DNA of 64,000 nt from Flaccisagitta enflata (Eukaryota; Chaetognatha; Sagittoidea; Aphragmophora), in contig OZ231128.1 in NCBI GenBank assembly GCA_965153355.1, forward strand, positions 24,366,001 to 24,430,000, in the 5' to 3' direction. The notes beneath the pieces were generated by a model. The model searched no databases and had not been told where the DNA came from. It saw only the letters and a list, made by a program, of their open reading frames with translations. Positions within the stretch are counted from its first letter, which is position 1; each line of letters starts with the position of its first letter. Made by a program: the position numbers and the translations under genes. Shown here piece by piece: positions 1-11,472 of this stretch.

Positions 1-480
1 TGCCGTGTATCCGGTGTTGTTTTTAAACTCCTCCTCCGCTTCATTTACACTCATGACTACAACAAAACTCATCAAATCATGGCAAAATCGGTGATTAAAA
101 TGAAGCTCTTCAAATTTGCAAACTGTCTATGCAATCCGCATCAGTCTTGCTCAATGCGTTTAGAAGAATTAAAAAAAGCAGTGAAGTGATCTCATCTAAA
201 ATTTGTGTAGAAATGGTAGGAGCGGTATTAAAGTATTTCAATCAAAGTTGAATAATTTTTCAATGAATAGAGCTACAGGACTGCGGTCTGCGAAGATCTC
301 TTGCAAATTTTTAGGGCTTTAATTATCTCACCGATTTTTTTATGATTGGTTGATTCTAACTTGAGACATACATGTAAACGTGGCGTAAATTTTTTTAGTT
401 GCGGAATTTCGAGCGGTTTTTGCATTGCGGCCCATGCTCAACCGTCCGCAACTGTCTTGCCGTGTATCCCGCCTTGTTTT
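1..480 (+). repeat. Ends of older tag I GTCY-core elements
   Basis: The window opens with the characteristic tail GCCGTGTATCCGG..TTGTTTTT, and a second copy of the tail (CCGTGTATCCCGCCTTGTTTT) ends at 480, where a complete copy begins. Between them (25-360) is AT-rich sequence with no feature I can support. Confidence 0.5.
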
Positions 481-670
481 TAGTCGCGTGCACGCGACTC
501 TTCACCCCGCTTTGTCCGTCCGTCAGTCGGTTGGTTGGTCACACTTCACTTTTTTTATGATTTTCATTTTTGGACCTCAGTGCTGCTGCCCAAATGGTCT
601 AGTGACTTCAAATATGGCTACTGCCCACCCGCACGCGACTTCGGTAGCCATGTATCCGACCTTGTTTTCC
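476..670 (+). mobile_element. GTCY-core element, tag I, near full length
   Basis: Starts TTTTTAGTCGCGTGCACGCG (perfect hairpin tag), then CTTTGTCCGTCCGTCAGTCGG, an internal block shared with copies at 12.4, 38.5 and 43.9 kb (CTGCTGCCCAAATGG, GTGACTTCAAATATGG), the inverted tag CGCACGCGACT, and GTATCCGACCTTGTTTTCC. Confidence 0.7.
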
Positions 671-887
671 GAGATAGTACTATTATGTGGGAAGCTTCCT
701 GATTATTATTTGTGGGTGTCATGAGCTTTTTACAATGGGAGGATCAGGTAGGGGTGATGAATCGAGGGACACGATTCAGCACACTCATCTGGTACTCTTT
801 CTTGTCGGAGCACAAAAATAACGGACAATAAGAAATTTTTCTAACCGATGGAAGGTCCCATCAGAAAGTTTTATGGTTAAGTTTTAC

Positions 888-1652
<765 letters not shown>

Positions 1653-1796
1653 CTGTAAAGATGATGAGGCGATCTTGAAGAAGTTGATCAATCACTGATG
1701 ATTGTTTATCTGTTCGTCCGCTGTCTGTGTGCTCTCCTGCCTGTCTGTCTGTCTATTGCTTTGGCTGTCTACCTGCTTGTCTGCATTCTTTGCTCA

Positions 1797-2075
<279 letters not shown>

Positions 2076-2228
2076 GCATTCCCAACGGCAAAAGAAATTA
2101 GACCGAAGAGCGACACAATGATGACCATTTTCTACTTTTCCAAAATGTTACTAGCAGAGTTGAAGCGTGAATACAATTGAAATGATTATCATGTGTGGAA
2201 ATCTTTATCAACACATATGTAGAAGGCC

Positions 2229-2480
2229 ATGTCTGTCCGTCACGTCGGTTGGTTGGTTGGTCTGTCTGCCACGCAAACATTTAAATCGCGTAAAACCGCC
2301 TTTTTGGCGTCTTTCTTAATGTCTGTCACCTCTCAATTCATTCATTTGCCCATTCATTCATTCATACATTCATATGTGAAATGGACGACATTACTACCAA
2401 ACCAAACCAAACTAAATCATTCATACAAATCGTTTATCCACATATTCTTATCCAGCGAGGCGCACAGATTATCAACAGGG
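2229..2480 (+). mobile_element. GTCY-core element, tag IV type, 5' end worn
   Basis: Shares GGCCATGTCTGTCCGTCACG, the GGTTGGTTGGTC stretch and GCCACGCAAAC with the copy at 9.87 kb, carries an ATTC-rich core, and ends with CCAGCGAGGCGCACAGATTA, the inverted tag. Confidence 0.55.
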
Positions 2481-2576
2481 AAGAGAAGGGTAATGAGAGG
2501 GGGAAGAAAAACAGGAGGAAGACGGAAAAAGTGGAAGAATAATGAAATAAACGTATATAAATGATACAGACAAGAA

Positions 2577-2703
2577 GTAAGAACAGGGGACACGGGGTCA
2601 AAATATCGTTGCGGACGGGTGGGTAGGGGCATCCAACCCCTATTAACACTCCAACCTCCACACACGTACTCAAAAAGCAGCTCAAACGCTTGTTTTCCCA
2701 CTT
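2577..2703 (+). repeat. Short interspersed repeat with two further copies
   Basis: GACACGGGGTCAAAATATCG, TTGCGGACGGGTGGG and CAACCCC recur in similar order at 35768-35915 and 44730-44890. Function unknown; too short to classify. Confidence 0.4.
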
Positions 2704-3096
2704 TTCAACTTGTGCTTACAAACCAACGGAAGGACGGAGTGACGAACAGACAAAGCCTGTTATGATGTTGTGTGTCCGCAATTAGAAATGTGATCAAAGT
2801 CTGCATTAATGCTTTGTTTCTGAAGGGTGAAAGCTGGCCTAATCGGTGTAAAAAGACTGAAAGAGGTATCTTAAGAATATCTCCATGTTTTACTATACTA
2901 AAAGACAATGGAGGGTCTTAGTATGCAAAAATTGAGCACGATGACAAAAAAAAGGAGTAAATGATGTAGTTGATGAGAAGGATCCAATTCTACTAAGTGC
3001 CAACGACCGTTTTGGTGAGGTGCTGGGACAGAGACAGAAACGTAAAACCATATATTGATGTGCGGTTTTCAGTCGCGTGCTACGCAACTCTATGTG

Positions 3097-3320
3097 AGTT
3101 GGACAACATTACTTTACAACAAAATTCAAGAATAAGGACAAGAGCCTTGGGAGCTCTAACTGGTGTTTCATCCGGACCCCTCACAACTATCCTTAGAATT
3201 ATCAGCTCAACCCCTACCACAGAGCGGCTCAACAGATACAAATCCATTAAGTTACTCTGAGTCAACCCCAAACTCTTAGAATTAATGTAATCATAATCCA
3301 AATCACGTTTCAATCAGTGA
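3097..3320 (+). repeat. Repeat also present at 39.8 and 40.4 kb
   Basis: GAGTTGGACAACATTACTTT, then AGAGCCTTGGGAGCTCTAAC and TGGTGTTTCATCCGGACCCC are shared almost exactly with 39818-40330 and 40362-40600. A reading frame gives RALGALTGVSSGPLT, loosely like the RALG-LTG motif of LINE C-termini, but no longer protein match is seen. Confidence 0.5.
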
Positions 3321-3837
3321 CAAAAAGCATCTTGAATCTATTGACATGGGTGAGAAAAGTTTTAAAAGATCCAGAACGCAACTTATTGGAGTTGACCTTG
3401 TTAGTTTGTGTCAACCAAACGTTCCTAATATAGATAGTATATAGTATATACACCGTTGTCGGTGCATGGAATGGATACTTTTTTCAGAGGATACATGACT
3501 CTTTTGTCTCTTTTGTAATGATAGAATCCTAACTATTGATTTGGTTTCCTTTCTCCAATTACGCCGTTGTGTAAACTTAACACTGTAAAGACAAACATTC
3601 ACTAATTACACATGTCGAACCCATGAAAGCACGGGGTGAGGGGGGCTTGAAATCTTCAGGCTCTGATTCTATGTGACCAAGCTTGGATTAAGGCCGCAAG
3701 GAAGGGATTTGAGCCTCAAGTGAAGAATTTGGGCTGGAATTAGGGACTCTGGGCTGGAATTTGGGCTTCCTGGTTATGATTTAGGCCTCGAGGCAGGGAC
3801 GTAAGAGAAGAGAGAGAAGGAGGACAATTTTACCCCT

Positions 3838-4440
3838 TTAACCATAAGTGCAATAAAAATGGCCGATTTTTGGCCAGTTTGTAAAGGATCAAAAATTCAT
3901 CTGAACATAGCAAAATTCATGACACCTTGAAAGCCCTTCAAAAGATCTTTCATTTGAAACTTTTGTGGGACCACTAACTCAATGAATATGCAAATGAGAG
4001 TAAGATTAGCAAAACCGCTTAATTTTGAAACTGCCCATGGTGTCTTTACAAAGTTCCATAAAGAATCACAGAAGACGTTGCCCGATATTGATAAGAATTT
4101 AATTGATATTGGGGCAAATACAGGTCAACTAGCCCCCAAAATTTCATTGAAATCAATTAAGATCTACTATCATTTTTACTCATCTGAAACATTTCAGAAA
4201 ATCCGAGTGACAAATTCAGCCCTTTTTTCGTGAGGTGGCAATTTAGTTGTTAGCCCTTAATCTGTCATATTTTCTAAAAGAATTGAGAAAAAATTTGCTG
4301 CATGGAATCAAATGGAAGATAATTTTGATATGTTTCTACAATGCATGAATTTTAGGATGGTCCCAAAAATCTTTTGACCAAAACCTGTGCTCAAAGCTGT
4401 TGAAAAATCGGCCATTTTTTTTGCACTCATGGTTACAATC
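3838..4440. repeat. Palindromic element
   Basis: ACCATAAGTGCAATAAAAAT plus GGCCGATTTTT near 3841-3873 is inverted at 4402-4436 (AAAAATCGGCCATTTTT..GCACTCATGGTTAC). AATTCATG..AAAGATCTTT / AAATCTTTTGACC are further inverted pieces. No ORF that looks coding. Confidence 0.5.
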
Positions 4441-4812
4441 AATTCAACCGTTTGAGTACATGCATATGTCATGATATGACATGATCTCAATATCCGGATT
4501 TTTCAAACTCGATTCAAATTCTAGAAAGTGCTTTTGGCCTTACCGAAAATATACGAAAAATCATGACAGGTTAGATTCTTCATTCTGCCCAAAAGTCTTT
4601 ATGGCATCTGTAAAATTTGATATGTCAACATAAGTTTTCCTGTTTCCTATTTCCGAGCGATGAATATGTGAATATTTATGAACATTCAGTCCGCATCTTA
4701 TTTTGTTTTATATGCGTCATAAAAATGAGAAGACAGTGACGGAGACCAATCTATTTCAATGTTGACTAAAAATCTAAAATAGAATTATGCATATTAACAA
4801 GGTCAACAAACC

Positions 4813-5412
4813 TTAGTCGCGTGGTAACAAAGGTAATAAAGGTAATAAAGGTAATAAAGGTAATAAAGGTAGTAAAGGTAATAAAGGTAATAAAGGTAAT
4901 AACGGTAATAAAGGTAATAAAGGTAATAAAGGTAATAAAAGTAAAAAAGGTAATTAAGGTAATAAAGGTAAAGGCAATAAAGGTAAAGGTAATAAAGGTA
5001 AAAGTACCTAAAGTACCTTATGTACCATAGAGTACCCTTAAGTACCCTAAACAACCCTAAGGTGCTCTAAAGTACCTTTAGTACCTAAAGTGCTCTTAAG
5101 TAAACTGATGTACCCTAAAGTACCCTTAAGTACCTGATGTACCCTAAAGTACCTTAAAGAACCCTTAGGTACCCTAAAGTACCCAAAGTACCTAAAGTAC
5201 CCAAAAGTACCTAAAGTAACCTACATTACCCTTAAATACCTATAGTACCCTTTAATACCTATAGTACCCTTAAGTACCCTAAAGTACCCTAAAGTACCCT
5301 AAAGTACCCTAAATTACCTTTAAAATGAAGATTTAAGCTTTATTTCATAAAAGTTACCGACAGACAGACCGACAGACAGACCGACCAACCAACCGACAGA
5401 CCGACATAGTGG
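4813..5412 (-). mobile_element. GTCY-core element with GGTAATAAA and GTACCCTAA arrays
   Basis: The plus strand shows CTTAGTCGCGTGG, about 20 copies of GGTAATAAA (4831-5000), then about 30 copies of AAGTACCCT (5005-5320), then a GACC/GACAG stretch (5350-5405) and TTCTAGACTAAAAAAA. Orientation is minus. The two arrays share GGTA/TACC and could pair across the boundary. Confidence 0.6.
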
Positions 5413-6780
5413 CTTCTAGACTAAAAAAAAGGCTGGATACACGGGCCACGATGGTGCGCCTGGCAGTCTTTTCTAAGCCATTTCCAATGCTTGGTTGGAT
5501 TCGTCCTCAGGCCCATCCTCAGACCTTGGACCTGTCTTTACATCCATCTGCTTATCCACTTATCCACTTATCCGCTTATCGCCGGCTAAAGAGAAATCGT
5601 GCGAATGTGATTGGCTGTCTTTGTTTTCACATTTTTTGTTTTTCTTTATGCATCAATATCATCAAATTTCAACAAAATTAGCCATTTTGGCTGGTTTGGC
5701 CCATTAGCATACTTAATTCTTATGAGTTATAGGTCATTTACTTTTGATGAGTTCTTCCATTTTGACCAAGTAAGAACTTAATTAGAAATAGTAAAAGTAA
5801 TTCTATTTCCTTATTATGGTCCATTCGCTTAGTCGCTGGTAGGCCAGTTTTACTGGTTAGCATACTCATATATTTTGAATCATATGCAGTTACAGCCAGC
5901 TATAACAGATCCAAGAACAATGGATATCCGCTTACAACGAATATGACACCTTGCCTTTGTGAAATGAAATCATTTCATTTTATTTCTCATAATGTTTTTG
6001 CAGGGTTTAACTGCTTATCAAATCTCATATACCAGATATTTAAAATCAAATATACAGAGGAATCCCCCCTTAATGGCATCTCTATTTAAGGGATATTTGC
6101 ATCTAAGAGACAACATAGTCAGGTCCCAAATCTATTCTGGCTCTCCCAATGTTGATAAACATTATCTATGGAACCTCCATTTAAGGGATATTCGGATTAG
6201 TGAGACAAGTTTTTGAAGATATCCTTTATATATCATGGAAAATTGTATGCAAATTTGTGGATTGTGGAAGAAATTTCCATTTTGAAATAATTTTCAACTC
6301 AATCGGTGTTGGTAAAAATGCAAACAGGATGGTGGAATTGTGGTATGTAGACAGAGTTGTTCGAACTCCATTCTCACGAAAATTCTGTAAAGAATGAACT
6401 TTCTCTTTATAATTCATGTACAACTTATAAGTCATTTTGAGTCATTCTAAGTCATATCAATTCATATTGAGTCACTTAAGTCAATCAGGACAATTTAGTC
6501 ATTTAAGACATTTTGAGTCTTTTTAAATCATTTTAAGTTATTTCATGTGATCTTGATTCATTTTAAGTCAATCTAAGTCATTTTAAGTTATTTATGTCCC
6601 GTACGCGACTTATAGATGTTGGCCTTGTTTTTGTCATTCCTTCAATATTATGCATCCCGATCTTTACATATAACATAGCATTGGTACCATTTAACACTTT
6701 CAACGAACTGAGCTTCTTATAGAAGTGTCTAGACGTACTAAAAAACTGGCTTTGAAATAGGCAAGGAAACCTGACTGGGT
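5413..6780. other. Non-coding stretch with a TCATTTTAAG repeat
   Basis: No gene supported. 6410-6600 is a degenerate array of AGTCATTTTAAGTCA, ending CGTACGCGACTTATAG and GTTGGCCTTGTTTTTG at about 6633, i.e. the 3' part of a tag I GTCY-core element. Confidence 0.5.
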
Positions 6781-6782
6781 TT

Positions 6783-7222
6783 CAACAAGGCCAACACCTA
6801 TAAATCGCGTGTGAGACTTTTATAATTACTTAATTACTTAACCACATACTAAAATGACTCAATTAAATTGAATTGACTAAAAAAATGACCAAAAATGACT
6901 TAAAATTATCTTTTTTTGGCTTAAAATGACTTAATTGACTTAAAATAACAGAGTAAGAAAAAAACAAATAAAAACAAGGCCAAGAAGGCCAATAAGGTGT
7001 GACGTGTGGATCGTCGAACAAATGCGTTACCAACCAACCAACCAACCGACCAACCGACCAACCGACGGACACAGCCAGTTATAGAGGTGCTTTGTCGCAC
7101 CTAAAAAGTAAAATGTGACAAACCTACCGACCCACTGACTGACCGACCGAGCCGGACCGACCGACTGACGGATGATCTGACGGACAAATCGGGGTGTAGA
7201 GTCGCGTAGCACGCGACTGAAA
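6783..7222 (-). mobile_element. GTCY-core element, tag I, with a tag II copy nested in it
   Basis: Outer element on the minus strand: starts GTCGCGTGCTACGCGACTCT (7220 side), then GTCCG-rich sequence and an AAAATGACTTAA core, ending in the inverted tag and GTTGGCCTTG at 6783. Inside, 6975-7112 is a complete tag II element (GGTGCGACAAAGCACCTCTA ... CACACCTTATTGGCCTTCTTGGCCTTG). Confidence 0.7.
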
Positions 7223-7689
7223 ATAAGTAACAGTCCTTTACATCATCATATTTCATTGTCAGCAAGTGAATAGAAATCTTGAATATAACATTAATGCTTT
7301 TCTTTGATTGCGGGCAGGCCACCACGGAGGCTTCTCGAGTCAAATTCAAAGCACGCACTGGGCAACTTCATCATGAATCAGTAGACAAGACATTATATTT
7401 CTTTCTTTTTCTGTTTCGGGTTGTTTTTTTTCTCTTAAAGGGAGTGATCATAAAATCCTTGTTATAAAGAATGACAAATAGATTGATCACTCCCATTTCT
7501 TTTTGAAAATGAGATCTAAGATGATTTTTATATCAACTTTTTTGCTTCTTACAAATCTACACTGGTAAGTTTACAAAGTAGAAACGCCAATATGCATGTA
7601 GATGTCAGAATATACGTGCATTTTAGATTGCAACACTATACATGATAGGTGGAACAATTGATAGTCGTCTCTTAAACAAGTTCATTACA

Positions 7690-8145
7690 CCTAAGTCGCG
7701 TGCGTCGACACTTACAGAAAAGTCAGGAAGACAGACAGATGAACGGACTAAAACATTTAAAAAGACCTTTGAACTAGCAACAAAAAGTCTTAAAGACAAC
7801 TTTGTGACAAATCAATGGACAGACAGACAGATGGACGGATGGATGGACGGATGGACGGACGGACAGGGGCTTATGGTGGTGTATGAATGGCATAAAATAT
7901 TCAAAATCATTCAAAATGTCTTTAAATTGGCTGAAACGCTCTTCGAACAACTTTGTGACGGACAGACGGACAGACCAACTGACCAACCGAAAAGTGGCTC
8001 TTAGAGGCTTATAAATGCCTCAGAAACATTTGAAAACATTTGAAATGTCTTTGTTTCATGTAAAAAGCCTTTTAGACAGATTTGTGACGGATCGACCGAC
8101 GGAAAAGTGGCTTATAGAGTCGCGTAGCACGCAACTAAGAAGAGG
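7690..8145 (-). mobile_element. GTCY-core element, tag I, with internal tandem units
   Basis: The inverted tag AAGTCGCGTGCGTCGACACT is at 7692 and the hairpin tag GTCGCGTAGCACGCAACT ends at 8138. Three imperfect internal units pair a run like TTTGAAAATGTCTTTAAA with TTTGTGACGG and a GACAGACCGACC stretch. Confidence 0.55.
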
Positions 8146-8612
8146 AAAGGCACTAGTAATTTGGTCTTAATGGTTGATATCAAGGAATATAGATTTCCAA
8201 GCATGTTTGACTTGGTCAAGTGATTAAGAAAATCGTGTTGGTTAGCCAATGAAACAGACCAAAATCTCAAATGAAATGAGACATTGTACAAACTTTTGAA
8301 TCTCATCGCTTGCATATTATGCAAATGCTAGCTTGATACCATCAAGTTGATAGCCATAAATTTTTTTCTCAACTGTTTACCTAATGGGTAATTCCCACAT
8401 GATGATAACATTATGGATGGAGGTAAATTGATTGATTTGTTGCCTCATCACAAAACGTGGTCCAGAACTTGGGATTGGTAGGAACTGAAGCGGTTGATTT
8501 TCATGCCACTTCCACCGCTTCCTCTTCCTCTTCCATTTTGTAGTTAAAATACTAGTAGCTATCCCACCTACCAAAATGGAGGCAAACAACCGTTATCACT
8601 TTATTACTTTTT

Positions 8613-9123
8613 GGGCAGCGGCGCCAAAGGACCGATGTCTTGTAGGACACAGGGGTGAATTCCCAGACGTCCCTATGTCCGTACATACGTACGTACGTAC
8701 GTACGTCCCCCCCCCCAAAGCTTCTCAAGTCTCAAATTCTCATTGAATAATATGTAAACTGGACAAAATACAAATCTCCCATGAAATGACAAAGAAAATT
8801 TACAAAAAAGTGAAAAATAGCATGCTTCCCATTGAATAACATAGAAAATTATTGAAAATTGAGAAAAATGTAAAATTCCCATTAAATAACATAGTAAATA
8901 GACAAGAAATTGAAAAAATGCAAAATTCCTATTGAATAACATGAAATGTTGCCACCAAGGCCTCAAATATGCCCTCTCAGGACGTCTTGAAATTCACCCC
9001 TGTGTCCTACAAGACATGGGCCCTTTGGGGCCGCTGCCCAGCTCTCACTCCATTTCTTCAGCTAATCACTCCAAGCAGGGCATCGGGTACCGCTGACCAT
9101 GTGCGATCCTTTGATGACTTGTT
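8613..9123. mobile_element. Tandem-core inverted-repeat element (GGCAGCGGCCCC family)
   Basis: Arms of about 48 bp: GGGCAGCGGCGCCAAAGGAC with GTCTTGTAGGACACAGGGGT at the left; the complement at 8993-9040. Core of 4-5 copies of a 60-bp unit around CCCATTGAATAACATAG. A tail GGGTACCGCTGACCATGTGC follows the right arm, as in the other copies. Confidence 0.65.
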
Positions 9124-9596
9124 ACATTCAAAAATCTTTATTCATAATAATAATGCTTGATGAAAATCGTTGAAAAGTGAAAGCAATGAATCTTATGAAG
9201 CATTTTCATGTTAGATGTAAGTATTTAACCATGAAAACGGGCGTGTTACAATTCTTATACATGTGCATTTTTGATCCTTTAGACCCTCTCTAAGACAAGA
9301 GCATCAAAGTCTGAGAGTTTATCAAATGTTATGGATTTGAAATAACTTCACAGGTTACACCTTACTGAAGCACAACATGGCGTCCCGTCCCGTCCCATAT
9401 CATCACGGCCTCGACAAACTTCGCCAAGTAATGATGCTATCATAATCAACTGTGAGGTGGCATCGATTAAGTGGCAGCGGGACCAGAGTTTATCCCTTTT
9501 CGTTGTTTTTTGACCACCGGTCACTTTTGACAGTAGATTGTTGGTTCTTCTTTCTCTGTTCCTAGTTGACTTAAAATTAGTTAGAAGGAATAGGAC

Positions 9597-9785
9597 GAAA
9601 AAACAAGGCCAAGTAGGCCAATAGGTGCGACGTGTTGATCGTCGAACGAATGCGTTACAGACCAACAGACCAACAGACGGACACAGCCAGTTATAGAGGT
9701 GCTTTGTCGCACCTAAAAAGGGAAACGTGACCAACCGACCAACGGACGGACAAAGCAGGGTGAGGAGTCGCGTAGCGCGCGACTT
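9597..9785 (-). mobile_element. Tag II element nested in a tag I element (second instance)
   Basis: AACAAGGCCAAGTAGGCCAA at 9601 to GTGCTTTGTCGCACCTAAAAAG at 9720 is a complete tag II copy. It continues directly into GGAAACGTGACCAACCGACC and the tag I hairpin AGTCGCGTAGCGCGCGACT at 9766-9785, the same junction as at 7112. Confidence 0.65.
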
Positions 9786-9867
9786 AAAAACATAATGAAA
9801 GAATCATGGGACTTTCAACCTTATTTGCTGAAGGTGGAAATTCGTAAGAAGGGTGTTTGTTACATCG

Positions 9868-10202
9868 TTTTTAAGTGCGTCCTCGCACTCCTATGAGAGG
9901 TCATGTCCGTCTGTCGGTTGATCGGTTGGTCGGTTGGTCTGTCTGTAACGCAAACGTTAAAACGCTTAAAACGGTCAATTTTGTCGTCATTCTTCATTCT
10001 TATCACCTCTCATGCCTTACCACACTCATTTTCATTCAGTGTTTCATTCATTCATTCATTCATTCATTCATTCATTCATTCATTCATTCATTCATTCATT
10101 CATTCATTCATTCATTCATTCATTCATTCATTCATTCAAAACGTTAATTCATAAATTCTCAATCAAGCGAGGCGCACTTATTGGCCATGACTTGGCCTTG
10201 TA
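9868..10202 (+). mobile_element. GTCY-core element, tag IV, with a (TTCA)n core
   Basis: Hairpin tag AAGTGCGTCCTCGCACTCCT, GTCCGTCTGTCGGTTGATCGG stretch, a 100-bp (TTCA)n run (10038-10137), inverted tag GCGAGGCGCACTTATTGGCC and CTTGGCCTTGTAC. Ends 22 bp before the first SRCR exon. Confidence 0.7.
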
Positions 10203-10223
10203 CTTATGTATTTTATTTTCTAG

Positions 10224-11272
10224 AGCCAATTGATGGAGACATTCGACTGGTTGACGGCAAAACCAAATACGAAGGCAGAATCGAAATCTATTACAGAGGA
10301 AGATGGGGAACGATATGCGACGACAAGTGGAGGGACAGCAAGAAAAAAAATCAAGAAGTGGTACGGGGAAAGCTGGCGCTCATGATGAAGATGACAATGA
10401 CTTGATCAAAATTTAAAAAATGGGATGTTTGTGAATGACGCGATGTGGTTGTTTCCCAATGCCAAACTCCACAACGCGAATGAACCCTGATTGTTCGGCT
10501 TTTGCTTGTATTTAGGCCTGCAAGCAATTGGGCTTTGGCTTGGGCCCAAATGTTAGATATTTCGGTGACAGTCAAACTGGTGGATTTGGAGGAGGATCTC
10601 GAGATCAAGTGATCATGCTTGACAACTTGATCTGTAAAGGTGACGCGATGACGGATATCAAGACACTAACAGAAATCCGCGAATGGTTGGGCAGGGGCAG
10701 TAAAAGAAAATGAGCAAACTTGCCACGTTCACACCTAAGAATGATTGACAATGCAATAAAAAAGAACAAAAAGAACACATTTCAAAAATGTAATGGACCA
10801 ACCAACGGAGGAACGGACCGACAGAGAGATGGATGGACAGACCGACAAGGCAATGTATAGATTCCCCAACGAGTTAATTCTAAAACCGCAGGTTCTTGGT
10901 AAACAATCCGATTGACTCGTTCAGGTAACGAGACTGCATTGTGGTTGTGCAAACATGAAGGCTGGGAAGTATCAAACTGCAGGCACAACGAAGACGTTGG
11001 CATTCGCTGTGAGGAGCCGGTCTCATTTGGGAAGGCCGACTATCACAGGCTTGGTCGGAAAGGCAGTGCTTTGATGGTTACACAAGGTTCAAAATGCACT
11101 GGACATAACAATCCCAAATGCATCCCCGATGTAGCTACCACAGCTATGCCTTCCATCACATGCGCCGACAATAAAGGAGGCTGCAGCCACATCTGCGGCA
11201 TGGTGGAGGAACAAGTTAGATGTGCATGCCCAAAAAACATGTCACTCAAGGCAAATGGAAAAGATTGCATGA
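10224..11272 (+). CDS. Mosaic extracellular gene A, SRCR domain and EGF-like module (3 exons)
   Basis: Exons 10224-10360, 10516-10639 and 10925-11272 join in phase (0, then 1). They encode one scavenger receptor cysteine-rich domain: [34 protein letters not shown], a long Gly-rich loop, [19 protein letters not shown] and [12 protein letters not shown]. Six cysteines and a multi-exon structure fit group A SRCR domains. The third exon continues into an EGF-like module ([15 protein letters not shown], then CACPKN, then DCM) before the donor at 11273. SRCR domains are extracellular protein- or polyanion-binding modules. The first acceptor lies 22 bp after a GTCY-core repeat. Exons further upstream, including any signal peptide, were not found, so the 5' end is open. 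Homologous combinations occur in invertebrate scavenger-receptor-like and adhesion proteins, but I do not recognise a specific orthologue. Confidence 0.85.
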
Positions 11273-11275
11273 GTA

Positions 11276-11278
<3 letters not shown>

Positions 11279-11308
<30 letters not shown>

Positions 11309-11338
11309 AAGACACACACACACACACACACACACACA
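11279..11338. repeat. (GA)n(CA)n microsatellite
   Basis: Begins 7 bp after the donor of the SRCR/EGF exon. Confidence 0.9.
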
Positions 11339-11472
11339 GTCCGAGATATAGTGTCAGACAATAAGTCACTTGCGCACTCAGACATACAGACAGTTATGGG
11401 CCATAACTTATGGCGATTGCTTCTCAGCGCTTAACATTAAAACAAACAAACAAAATACTCTTGATCATACAG

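Noticed and set aside
3097-3260. RALGALTG reading as a LINE fragment
   Set aside because: Only a short motif is similar; neighbouring residues do not follow any reverse transcriptase C-terminus, so it is kept as an unclassified repeat.
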